Part shown: piece after piece, positions 27,022-34,348 of the stretch
Layout: the number at the start of each line of letters is the position of its first letter
Position numbering within the stretch: the stretch's first letter is position 1
Assembly: GCF_021295095.1 (NCBI RefSeq)
Contig: NZ_JAJLQX010000001.1
Location: 248,001 to 312,000 of the forward strand
Length of the DNA: 64,000 bases
DNA from: Phocaeicola oris
GTDB taxonomy: Bacteria > Bacteroidota > Bacteroidia > Bacteroidales > Bacteroidaceae
Reading direction: 5' to 3'
Made by a program: the position numbers and the translations under genes
Notes under the pieces: model-generated
Seen by the model: only the letters and a program-made list of their open reading frames with translations
Told to the model about the DNA's origin: nothing
Databases searched by the model: none

Positions 27022-28068
27022 CTACAAAGTTAGCGAAAGAAACTGATTTATCAAGCGAGATACCGCAAATTTATGTATATCATTAATCTTTATTTTATGA
27101 TAATTCTTAAAAGATTCTGAATCTTCAGGCAAATTTACTTCATAAAAATTAGCATATATTATCCGATGCGAAAGTACGTGCTTCACTCCTTTCTGAACCA
27201 ATTTGAATACTGGCTTGTCGTTTGAGGAAATCATATTATGTAACTGAGGCAAAGAATAAAACTCTTCCTCCGAAACTGCTCGATCGGTTTCTATCATAGG
27301 AAACTCATATAAATTTTTCCATATATCATCTGCAATCCGTTTGTGAATGACGGTTTCTTCTCCCATCCGGACAAAGATGTAATTATAATATCTGTTACTT
27401 GTTTTTGTTTTATGTTGCTTCACGGGAAGGGTTTCAACTAACCCTTTCTTATATGCTATACAACAGTCAATTAGAGGACAAAACATACAATTTGGGTTGT
27501 TCTTTGTGCATTGTAAAGCTCCAAATTCCATAATAGCTTGATTATGAAGTGCAGGGCGGTTCTTATCTAATAACATTTTTGCCGCTTCGGAAATCATTCT
27601 TTTCCCCTCTCCGGAATCAATAGGTCTGTCAATACCCAGCCAGCGAGACAGAACACGATATACATTTCCGTCAACGACTGCGTATGGCATATCGTAAGCA
27701 AAAGAACAAATGGCAGCAGCTGTATATTCGCCAACACCTCTTAAATTTAAAACATCTTCCAATGTTTTCGGAAACTCTCCTATTTCTGCTATTTGTTTAG
27801 CTGCCATATGTATATTTCGAGCTCGTGAATAATAACCTAATCCTTGCCAACATTTTAAAACTTCATCTTCCTCAGCTTCTGCTAATTTAAACACATTAGG
27901 GAAACGACTGACAAAACGTTGATAATAATCAAGTCCCTGTTCTACACGGGTTTGTTGGAGAATAATTTCTGATACCCAAATTAAAAAAGGGTCTTTTGTT
28001 TTTCTCCAAGGTAAATCACGTTTATGCTCCTCGTACCAATTAATTATAGTGTTACTAAAATCATTCAT
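27022..28068 (-). CDS. mutY: A/G-specific adenine glycosylase MutY
   Basis: MutY removes adenine mispaired with 8-oxoguanine. The 348-residue product has the HhH-GPD domain with catalytic E34 in VSEIILQQTR, hairpin LRGVGEYTAAAI near 109-120 and D133 in VVDGNVYRVL. The [4Fe-4S] ligands C187, C194, C197 and C203 have the canonical C-X6-C-X2-C-X5-C spacing. A C-terminal NUDIX-like domain recognises 8-oxoguanine (about 225-345). It is the first gene of the mutY-ssb-gldE-phosphopantetheinyl transferase operon and is divergent from HU. Confidence 0.96.
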   Translation of the reverse strand: MNDFSNTIINWYEEHKRDLPWRKTKDPFLIWVSEIILQQTRVEQGLDYYQRFVSRFPNVFKLAEAEEDEVLKCWQGLGYYSRARNIHMAAKQIAEIGEFPKTLEDVLNLRGVGEYTAAAICSFAYDMPYAVVDGNVYRVLSRWLGIDRPIDSGEGKRMISEAAKMLLDKNRPALHNQAIMEFGALQCTKNNPNCMFCPLIDCCIAYKKGLVETLPVKQHKTKTSNRYYNYIFVRMGEETVIHKRIADDIWKNLYEFPMIETDRAVSEEEFYSLPQLHNMISSNDKPVFKLVQKGVKHVLSHRIIYANFYEVNLPEDSESFKNYHKIKINDIHKFAVSRLINQFLSLTL

Positions 28069-28185
28069 AATCCATTTATTAAAAGAAATACTTAATTCTG
28101 AAGCAAAATTAGAAGATAAATACTTAGCAACTAATTTTTTAAGAAATTATTTTGTGAAATATTTCGTTTCAAAATGGAAAAGTAC

Positions 28186-28193
28186 TATATTTG
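28186..28193 (+). promoter_or_regulatory. Predicted -7 element of the HU promoter
   Basis: TATATTTG, about 60 bp ahead of the HU start codon. No clear -33 TTTG; TTTC at 28167-28170 is the nearest candidate. Confidence 0.5.
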
Positions 28194-28252
28194 CAGTCCA
28201 ATTTAGCGAATTATGTAATAAACATTTGTATAACAGTATAATTTAGGCAAAA

Positions 28253-28528
28253 ATGACTAAAGCAGATATCGTTAATGAAATTGCAGAAAAGACAGGAATG
28301 TCTAAGCCAGAAGTATTAAATGTGGTTGAAGCATTTATGGTAAGTGTGAAAAACTCTCTCACAAATGGAGAGAATGTCTATCTCCGCGGCTTCGGCAGTT
28401 TCATAGTTAAAACACGTGCACAGAAGACAGCACGTAACATCTCGAAGAACACTACGATTATTGTTCCGGAGCATAAAATTCCAGCCTTCAAACCAGCTAA
28501 GACTTTCACTATTTCAGTAAAGAAATAA
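28253..28528 (+). CDS. HU-family DNA-binding protein
   Basis: The 91-residue protein is a complete HU/IHF-type histone-like protein: MTKADIVNEIAEKTGMSKPEVLNVVE helices, GENVYLRGFGSF turn, and the DNA-contacting arm with NTTIIVPEHKIPAFKPAK ending in F-K residues. It bends and compacts DNA. It is followed 36 bp later by a 29-residue basic protein gene, and the pair probably share a transcript. Confidence 0.95.
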   Translation: MTKADIVNEIAEKTGMSKPEVLNVVEAFMVSVKNSLTNGENVYLRGFGSFIVKTRAQKTARNISKNTTIIVPEHKIPAFKPAKTFTISVKK

Positions 28529-28564
28529 GGAAAAATATTATTAACAATTTAAACTTTTAGAGCT

Positions 28565-28654
28565 ATGCCAAGCGGAAAAAAGAAAAAAAGACATAAAATG
28601 TCTACTCATAAACGGAAAAAAAGATTACGTAAAAACAGACATAAAAGCAAATAA
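28565..28654 (+). CDS. Cox24/AURKAIP1 (mS38)-like small basic ribosome-associated protein
   Basis: A 29-residue, strongly basic frame (MPSGKKKKRHKMSTHKRKKR then LRKNRHKSK). The K/R/H pattern with KMSTHKRKKRLRKNRHK is the short Cox24/AURKAIP1 motif, homologous to mitochondrial ribosomal protein mS38 and widespread as tiny proteins in Bacteroidota. It is expected to bind the small ribosomal subunit. It is easily missed because of its size. It lies between HU and rng. Confidence 0.85.
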   Translation: MPSGKKKKRHKMSTHKRKKRLRKNRHKSK

Positions 28655-28682
28655 ATAGATTTGTTGTCTGTTATTGACACAG

Positions 28683-28744
28683 AAATAAAGAACAAACCAC
28701 AAAAAGTAGAATATATAAATACTTAGTAGGTTTGTTCTTTATTT
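28683..28744 (+). promoter_or_regulatory. Perfect 16-bp inverted repeat ahead of RNase G
   Basis: AAATAAAGAACAAACC (28683-28698) and GGTTTGTTCTTTATTT (28729-28744) are exact reverse complements, separated by 30 nt. The structure lies 29 bp after the Cox24-like gene and 31 bp before the rng start. It could terminate the HU transcript, or be a 5' UTR hairpin through which RNase G controls its own message, as RNase E does. A TAGGTTTG box (28727-28734) inside the right arm also fits a -7 element. Confidence 0.65.
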
Positions 28745-28775
28745 AGGAAAGAAAAGTGATTAAAAAAACATTGAT

Positions 28776-30350
28776 GTGACAAGCGAATTAGTAATTGATG
28801 TACAACCCAAGGATATTTCTATCGCTCTTACCGAAGATAAGCAGTTGGTGGAATTCCAAAAAGAAGGAAGGAGTGCTTCTTTTAATGTGGGAGATATGTA
28901 TTTCGGGAAAGTTAAGAAGATTATGCCCGGATTAAATGCCTGTTTCGTAGATGTCGGTTTTGAAAAAGACGCTTTTCTTCACTATTTAGACCTCGGTTCT
29001 CAATTTTATTCTTTTCAAAAGTATTTGAAGCAAGTTTTAAGCGATCGCAAAAAACTTTATCCTATTACAAAAGCTACAATGATGCCAGATATCGACAAAA
29101 ATGGTACGGTATCGGATGTTTTAAAGCAAGGGCAAGAAATCATTGTACAAATTGTAAAAGAACCTATATCAACAAAGGGACCACGACTAACATGTGACTT
29201 GTCGTTTGCAGGACGTTTTCTTGTCCTCATACCGTTTAATGATAAGGTATCTGTTTCTCAAAAAATTAAATCAAACGAAGAACGCGCCCGTCTGAAACAA
29301 TTGATACAAAGCATCAAACCTAAAAACTTTGGAGTGATTGTACGAACTGTTGCGGAAGGAAAACGCGTTGCGGAACTCGACGCTGAGCTGAAACTATTGC
29401 TTCAAAGATGGGAAAGTATGATCACAAAGGTACAAAAGTCAAGTAAACTGCCTGCATTGGTCTATGAAGAGACAAGCAGAACAGTTGGTATGCTTCGCGA
29501 TTTGTTTAATCCTTCTTATGAAGCCATTTATGTAAACGATAATACCGTTTTACAAGAGATTAAGGATTATGTCAAATTCATTGCCCCTGAACGGGAAAGC
29601 ATTGTAAAATTGTATACAGGTCAGTTACCCATCTTCGATAATTATGGAATAACCAAACAGTTGAAAGCTTCGTTTGGGAAAATTGTAACGTATAAAAGTG
29701 GTGCGTATCTTATTATTGAGCATACAGAAGCACTGCATGTGGTTGATGTAAATAGCGGTAACCGTTCGAAATCGACCAATGGACAGGAAGAGAATGCCAT
29801 TGACGTAAATTTAGGTGCCGCAGATGAATTGGCACGACAACTCAGACTCCGTGATATGGGAGGAATCATTGTCGTTGACTTTATTGATATGAACTTGGCT
29901 GAAAACCGTCAGAAGCTTTATGAAAGAATGTGTAAAGACATGCAAAAAGATAGAGCAAAACATAATATATTGCCACTCAGCAAGTTCGGTTTGATGCAGA
30001 TTACCCGTCAACGAGTACGTCCTGCTATGGATGTTACCACTGACGAACTTTGTCCTACATGTTTTGGTAAAGGTCATATTAAATCATCTATTTTGTTTAC
30101 GGATACATTAGAGAATAAACTTGATTACTTGGTTAATAAGCTGAAGATTAAGAAATTCACACTGTACATTCACCCCTATGTTGCCGCTTATGTCAACAAG
30201 GGAGTCATGTCCTTAAAGAGGAAATGGCAAATGAAATACGGATTTGGCATTAAGATAATTCCAGATCAGAGTTTAGCTTTTCTCCAGTATAAGTTCACGG
30301 ATGAACATGGAGAAGAGATCGACATGAAAGAAGAAATGGAAATTAAATAA
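28776..30350 (+). CDS. rng: Ribonuclease G (RNase E/G family)
   Basis: A cytoplasmic single-strand-specific endoribonuclease for rRNA maturation and mRNA decay. The 524-residue product has the S1-like RNA-binding domain (about 40-130, MYFGKVKKIMPGLNACFVDVG), the DNase-I-like catalytic part with D324 in VVDVNSG and D368 in VVDFIDM, and the zinc-link CPTC (C426, C429) that joins subunits. It lacks the long scaffold tail of RNase E. The start codon is GTG at 28776; an ATG two bases upstream is out of frame. A perfect inverted repeat precedes it and a strong terminator follows. Confidence 0.95.
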   Translation: MTSELVIDVQPKDISIALTEDKQLVEFQKEGRSASFNVGDMYFGKVKKIMPGLNACFVDVGFEKDAFLHYLDLGSQFYSFQKYLKQVLSDRKKLYPITKATMMPDIDKNGTVSDVLKQGQEIIVQIVKEPISTKGPRLTCDLSFAGRFLVLIPFNDKVSVSQKIKSNEERARLKQLIQSIKPKNFGVIVRTVAEGKRVAELDAELKLLLQRWESMITKVQKSSKLPALVYEETSRTVGMLRDLFNPSYEAIYVNDNTVLQEIKDYVKFIAPERESIVKLYTGQLPIFDNYGITKQLKASFGKIVTYKSGAYLIIEHTEALHVVDVNSGNRSKSTNGQEENAIDVNLGAADELARQLRLRDMGGIIVVDFIDMNLAENRQKLYERMCKDMQKDRAKHNILPLSKFGLMQITRQRVRPAMDVTTDELCPTCFGKGHIKSSILFTDTLENKLDYLVNKLKIKKFTLYIHPYVAAYVNKGVMSLKRKWQMKYGFGIKIIPDQSLAFLQYKFTDEHGEEIDMKEEMEIK

Positions 30351-30390
30351 AATAAGAGGATGTGTCAAAATGAGCACATCCTCTTATTTT
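30351..30390 (+). terminator. Terminator after rng
   Basis: AATAAGAGGATGTG (30351-30364) pairs perfectly with CACATCCTCTTATT (30375-30388), followed by T residues. It starts directly after the rng stop codon. Confidence 0.9.
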
Positions 30391-30555
30391 TATGTACCAA
30401 AGATCTATTTATATTATTGTATATCGAAATGGTATAAGATGAATTGGGGGTAAATCTTCATAAGCAATCAAATTACATAAGCTATTGGAAGCTATGAGAT
30501 GATGAATCTATGAGCCTATCTATATTGATTAAATTTATCATCAAGATGAACCGAC

Positions 30556-30681
30556 AAAGTGATACGCATGAACCGTCCAACTCATACGGATGACTTTAAC
30601 AACTCATGCGGATGAATTAACTAACTCATCAGCATCACTTACTCAACTCATCAGCATCACTTCAATCGCTCATACGTAACA
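30556..30681. repeat. 22-bp palindromic array C (six cores)
   Basis: Cores start at 30560, 30582, 30604, 30626, 30648 and 30670, exactly 22 bp apart. They are the most varied set in the window: TGATACGCATGA, TCATACGGATGA, TCATGCGGATGA, two TCATCAGCATCA and TCATACGTAACA. The left end has the AAAG-TGATACG terminus. The array lies about 165 bp past the rng terminator and 100 bp upstream of the predicted promoter of the next gene. Confidence 0.88.
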
Positions 30682-30783
30682 AATGTTGTTATTGTATGTT
30701 TGCTCAAACAACAACCATTACGATCCCTAAAATTTAACTATAAAAAAACATCTAATGACATTATCTTCAGAATTTTTATTTCG

Positions 30784-30791
30784 TACCTTTG
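30784..30791 (+). promoter_or_regulatory. Predicted -7 element ahead of the barrel protein gene
   Basis: TACCTTTG fits TAnnTTTG; the resulting leader would be about 145 nt long before the chosen ATG at 30936. Confidence 0.4.
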
Positions 30792-30935
30792 CCGGGCTGT
30801 AAGCCTAAATTCATTATCTTCTACGCAACATAAAGGTAAATGAATGTGGGAATATGGCTACATTTGCGACAGCCGATTGTTGCCACAAAACTTAATTGGA
30901 AAGATTTATTATGTTGCGAAATTAAAAATAACAAA

Positions 30936-31514
30936 ATGAAAAGATATTTGTTTCTCATAGTTTGTATTTTCTGTTCATCCATGACTTTCTCTCACACAAT
31001 AGGCTTTAACGAAAAGCGCATAAAACCAGCCAACAATATCTTCAAACTCAGTTATGGCCCGGGTGTGTTATTATCAACTTTCTATGACTACGGCGAAATA
31101 TACAATAACGCCACCATGATTGAACTCTCTTTGGATTACGAACATGTATGGAATAACGGTTTCGGCTTTGGTATCAATGCTTTACAAAATCACTGTAACA
31201 AAGGTGACTTCAATGTCTTCTATATCGGCCCAAGCTTTGTTTATAATTATACCACGAACAAAGGTATTCGTCTTGATACCACTTGTGGCGTCGGTTATGC
31301 CGCCAATGATTTTGATTATCGCAAGTCGCGAAACGGTGTCGGTGTGTTTGTCTCTTTCAGCCTTGATTATATGTTTACCAAACACTTTGGCTTTGGAGTC
31401 GAAATTCGTGACATGGTTACTTCTTATAAGAAGCCGAAAGAATTTAAGAGATTTAAAGGTCGTTATGCCATCGATTGGGCAAGTGTCTCATTAGGTGCAC
31501 GTTATTATTTCTAA
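30936..31514 (+). CDS. Outer-membrane beta-barrel protein
   Basis: The 192-residue product begins with a signal peptide (MKRYLFLIVCIFCSSMTFSH). After it come alternating aromatic and small residues typical of an eight-stranded outer-membrane barrel (LSYGPGVLLSTFYDYG, FGFGINALQNH, FYIGPSFVYNYTT, VGVFVSFSLDYMFTKHFGFGVEI), ending in a C-terminal ARYYF with terminal Phe, the BamA recognition signal. The start at 30936 is chosen because the frame's upstream extension lacks a signal peptide. The function is unknown; opacity-like surface or stress proteins are the nearest comparison. Confidence 0.8.
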   Translation: MKRYLFLIVCIFCSSMTFSHTIGFNEKRIKPANNIFKLSYGPGVLLSTFYDYGEIYNNATMIELSLDYEHVWNNGFGFGINALQNHCNKGDFNVFYIGPSFVYNYTTNKGIRLDTTCGVGYAANDFDYRKSRNGVGVFVSFSLDYMFTKHFGFGVEIRDMVTSYKKPKEFKRFKGRYAIDWASVSLGARYYF

Positions 31515-31612
31515 ACTTGTACAAAAAAGAATTCTTTCTGTTAAAAGCATCCATTTGTTTTCAAAAAAGAATATAACTTTGCAGATGGTAAAACAATAAA
31601 ACAAATAAAATT

Positions 31613-32170
31613 ATGAAACGATTTTTATTTATTACGCTCGCGCTCTTCACCTTAAGTTTAGGTGTAAGCGCTCAAACAAATGAAGGAGGTAAGAAAATGA
31701 AGACATTAGTCGCATACTTCTCTGCTACCGGAACAACGGAGAAAGTTGCAAAAGATTTGGCAGACGTTATAAAAGGTGACCTGTTCAAAATAGAACCGGC
31801 CAAACCATATACCACAGCTGATTTGAACTGGAACGATAAAGAATCGCGCAGCACAGTAGAGATGGCAGACAAATCATCTCGTCCGGCTATAGCTAACAAA
31901 GTTCAGAATATGGCTGACTACGACATCGTATTCATAGGATTCCCTATCTGGTGGTACACGAACCCAACTATTATCAATACATTTATGGAAAGTTATGATT
32001 TTACAGGCAAGACGGTAGTTCCTTTCGCCACTTCCGGGGGAAGTAACACCAAGAAAGCTGAAGCCGATATGAAAAAGCTCTACCCAAATGTCCATTTCCG
32101 TCAAGGCAAGTTGTTGAACGACGCTGACAGAAACACGTTGATTAACTGGACTTCATGGCTGAATAAATAA
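31613..32170 (+). CDS. Flavodoxin with N-terminal signal peptide and internal start
   Basis: The 185-residue frame encodes a signal peptide (MKRFLFITLALFTLSLGVSA, cleavage near residue 21) and then a flavodoxin-4 domain. FMN-phosphate loop SATGTTEKVAK is near residues 38-48, PIWWYTNPTI near 120 and FATSGGSNTKKAEADM near 144. Flavodoxins normally work in the cytosol, so an exported one is unusual. An internal ATG at 31697-31699 is preceded by GGAGG at 31685-31689 with 7-nt spacing, and from it the protein would be a 157-residue leaderless flavodoxin. A TAACTTTG box lies at 31574-31581. Both starts may be used. Confidence 0.85.
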   Translation: MKRFLFITLALFTLSLGVSAQTNEGGKKMKTLVAYFSATGTTEKVAKDLADVIKGDLFKIEPAKPYTTADLNWNDKESRSTVEMADKSSRPAIANKVQNMADYDIVFIGFPIWWYTNPTIINTFMESYDFTGKTVVPFATSGGSNTKKAEADMKKLYPNVHFRQGKLLNDADRNTLINWTSWLNK

Positions 32171-32190
32171 ATTTTAGTTTTTGAGGAAGA

Positions 32191-32220
32191 AGCGGGTCTA
32201 TTGCTGATCCGCTTTTTTTA
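32191..32220 (+). terminator. Terminator after the flavodoxin gene
   Basis: AGCGGGTC (32191-32198) and GATCCGCT (32206-32213) pair over 8 bp with one G-U pair, followed by seven T residues. Confidence 0.85.
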
Positions 32221-32318
32221 TTTTACAATTTCATAAGCAAATATGCTATTTTCTTCATAAAAAATAAAAAAATAAAGCTAAATATCATTACTTCCTGTCA
32301 ACTTAACCATTATGACAT

Positions 32319-32326
32319 TATATTTG
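32319..32326 (+). promoter_or_regulatory. Predicted -7 element of the secreted protein gene
   Basis: TATATTTG, 16 bp before the ATG at 32343. No clear -33 element. Confidence 0.45.
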
Positions 32327-32342
32327 TCGGAAAATTAAAAAT

Positions 32343-33065
32343 ATGAGAGTTAAACATTGGACTTTGTTTTTATTATATGTTCTTTGCTGCATTTCTATGG
32401 CAAACGCGCAAACAAGACAAACAACAAGAACCGGTACAAAAAAGCAAACTTTCAGTGCTGATGACTCTCTAAGGATAAGACGTCAGAAAGATAAAGAAGA
32501 AATAAAGTTAAACCAAGAAGCTGTTAACGCTATTATCTTTAATTATATGGATGATGCTCCTACCATTCTTGATGCCCCAAAACTTGATCAGCACAAAAAG
32601 AATTTGGAGTTTCGTGAAGATGCTGTGAAAGATATGGTATTTATAAAGGAACAGAAAAGCAGAAAAAGAGTTACCATGCAACTGAATCCGAACAGTCACT
32701 CAAGTATATACGATGTAAGTGAGAATGATATCCGCAATCGTCCGGTAGCTCCTTTTACAAAGGACGATGGAACAATGCAAGCAGGTATCGGCGTCCGCCA
32801 TACCTTTGACGCTCAAAAGTTGCTTACGGAAAATTTAACGAAACGCGGACGAACCCTTCGCCATAACCGAAAATACGCCAATGCCTGGAAGCATTATCGT
32901 GACGATATTCCGGAAAAAGGAGATTCCATAAAGAAAGATTCTACCATTATGCTGCAAACAATGTATGACATGGCAGACCGTCTTTATCCTCTGAAAAAAG
33001 ATTCTCTTTCGAGCCAAACGAAAATAGCATTAAAGCACAAAGTAGATTCCCTGAAAATTAAATAA
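32343..33065 (+). CDS. Hypothetical secreted, charged protein
   Basis: I do not recognise this 240-residue protein with certainty; it may belong to a Bacteroidales-specific DUF (DUF4858-like), an impression only. A signal peptide (about 1-22, ending in ANAQ) is followed by a highly charged, mostly helical sequence rich in Lys, Asp and Arg, with no transmembrane segment and no cysteine in the mature part. A conserved-looking central block is MQAGIGVRHTFDAQKLLTEN. Periplasmic or outer-envelope location is inferred. It stands between the flavodoxin gene and the convergent cbiK. Confidence 0.7.
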   Translation: MRVKHWTLFLLYVLCCISMANAQTRQTTRTGTKKQTFSADDSLRIRRQKDKEEIKLNQEAVNAIIFNYMDDAPTILDAPKLDQHKKNLEFREDAVKDMVFIKEQKSRKRVTMQLNPNSHSSIYDVSENDIRNRPVAPFTKDDGTMQAGIGVRHTFDAQKLLTENLTKRGRTLRHNRKYANAWKHYRDDIPEKGDSIKKDSTIMLQTMYDMADRLYPLKKDSLSSQTKIALKHKVDSLKIK

Positions 33066-33090
33066 ATAACTTATATCTTCGTATTCACCT

Positions 33091-34008
33091 TTACTTGCTA
33101 TAAATAGCTTTTTTGGTCATTATGTCCATCGTTGCATGATTCATGGCAAAGCGTATATGATTGATAAATATATCTTGTACCTCCGGAATCTGACCAAGAC
33201 CTTCAATGTGGAGCTGTACCTTGAAGCCTTCTTTCTCAAGCATCTCTTTCCATTCTATCGAAATATCGTTTTGAGCATGATCACCTGCAACGAACATAAA
33301 CGGAACAAGGGTAATCACCTTTGCTTTTGCAGCTTTCAACTGAGACAACATAGTCTGAAAAGTAGGATATCCTTCAATAGTTCCTACATGATAATTAGAA
33401 TGTCCTTCAGCTTTCAACATATAGTCTATCTCACTGTAAATAGCAGTCGACGGATTCGTGGTTCCGTGTCCGACCAGTACCACATGTTCATGCTTTTTTG
33501 TATCGGCAGGAACACGCCGTGTAAGAATAGAAACCACTTCCTGCGCATCCTTTACATCGTAGAGTAGTGGATTCCCCAGCCGTACCACCTTAAAAAACGG
33601 AGCAACACCCGCTATATCTTTCTGTAACGACTCGTTTTCCCATCCGGTAATAATGTTCGTACTCTGCACCAATACGCGAGTATAACCTTCAGAACGAAGT
33701 TTCAAAAGCATATCGAGTGGAGTCAGTTTCACTATTCCACGAGTTTTCAATCGCTTAATGATAATACGTGACGTATAAGCCTCGAACATATCCAGATCAG
33801 GGAAAGTAACTTGAGCCTTCTTATTAATAGCATCAATAGTAAGTGCACGAGTATCATCGTGTGTAGTCCCGAAGTGCACCATCAACAAGGCAACCTTCTC
33901 CCCTTTCTCCATATTCTGAAGAAAATTACTTTCTGAATAATCCTCTAAACCCTGCCCATAACATCCAACCGAAATAAGACCAATGAGAAAAAAAAGTATC
34001 TGTTTCAT
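33091..34008 (-). CDS. cbiK: Sirohydrochlorin cobaltochelatase CbiK with signal peptide
   Basis: CbiK inserts cobalt into sirohydrochlorin, the first committed step of anaerobic corrin synthesis. The 305-residue product carries the family's catalytic and metal residues: VHFGTTH (H45), VGHGTTNPS (H181), GTIEGYPT (E212) and VAGDHAQND (H244). The first 19 residues (MKQILFFLIGLISVGCYGQG) form a signal peptide or poor lipobox, so the enzyme may be periplasmic, as reported for the CbiKP form of Desulfovibrio. A TACCTTTG box on the minus strand at 34031-34038 provides a likely promoter separate from the riboswitch on the other strand. It may chelate cobalt for biosynthesis or have a role in metal trafficking. 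Confidence 0.9.
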   Translation of the reverse strand: MKQILFFLIGLISVGCYGQGLEDYSESNFLQNMEKGEKVALLMVHFGTTHDDTRALTIDAINKKAQVTFPDLDMFEAYTSRIIIKRLKTRGIVKLTPLDMLLKLRSEGYTRVLVQSTNIITGWENESLQKDIAGVAPFFKVVRLGNPLLYDVKDAQEVVSILTRRVPADTKKHEHVVLVGHGTTNPSTAIYSEIDYMLKAEGHSNYHVGTIEGYPTFQTMLSQLKAAKAKVITLVPFMFVAGDHAQNDISIEWKEMLEKEGFKVQLHIEGLGQIPEVQDIFINHIRFAMNHATMDIMTKKAIYSK

Positions 34009-34094
34009 GATATCGTTTGTTTATTTTCAGCAAAGGTATATTTTTTTAGAGTAATTCATACAATATATAAAGAAATTGATTATTTTTGCGCTTG

Positions 34095-34290
34095 GAAATC
34101 AGGTGAGACAATGACTGACCGGTCGGAGTCTTTAAAAGGGAATTCGGTGAAAGGCCGAAACAGTACCCGCTACTGTAAGATCCAGTTCCTTGAAATATAG
34201 GAATTTACATTTCTACAATACCACTGTCCGGAAGTAATAACGGATGGGAAGGTGAAGGATCAAGTCAGGAGACCTGCCCGATAACCATAA
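34095..34290 (+). promoter_or_regulatory. Cobalamin riboswitch upstream of the TonB receptor operon
   Basis: The B12 box AAGTCAGGAGACCTGCC lies at 34262-34278, and upstream are the other conserved blocks of the cobalamin class: CAGTACCCGCTACTGTAA around 34161-34178, GGTGAAAGGCCGAAA before it, and CACTGTCCGG then GGGAAGGTGAAGG. A TATTTTTG box at 34081-34088 gives a likely start near 34095. High adenosylcobalamin would be expected to reduce expression of the TonB receptor and possibly the downstream genes. Confidence 0.95.
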
Positions 34291-34348
34291 TTAACGAAGT
34301 TCCCGGGTAAGGAACTTATTTAATAACTTAAATTACACTTTTCTTTTT

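Noticed and set aside
30840-30935. N-terminal extension of the barrel protein
   Set aside because: The extra 32 residues do not look like a signal peptide, whereas the ATG at 30936 opens one.
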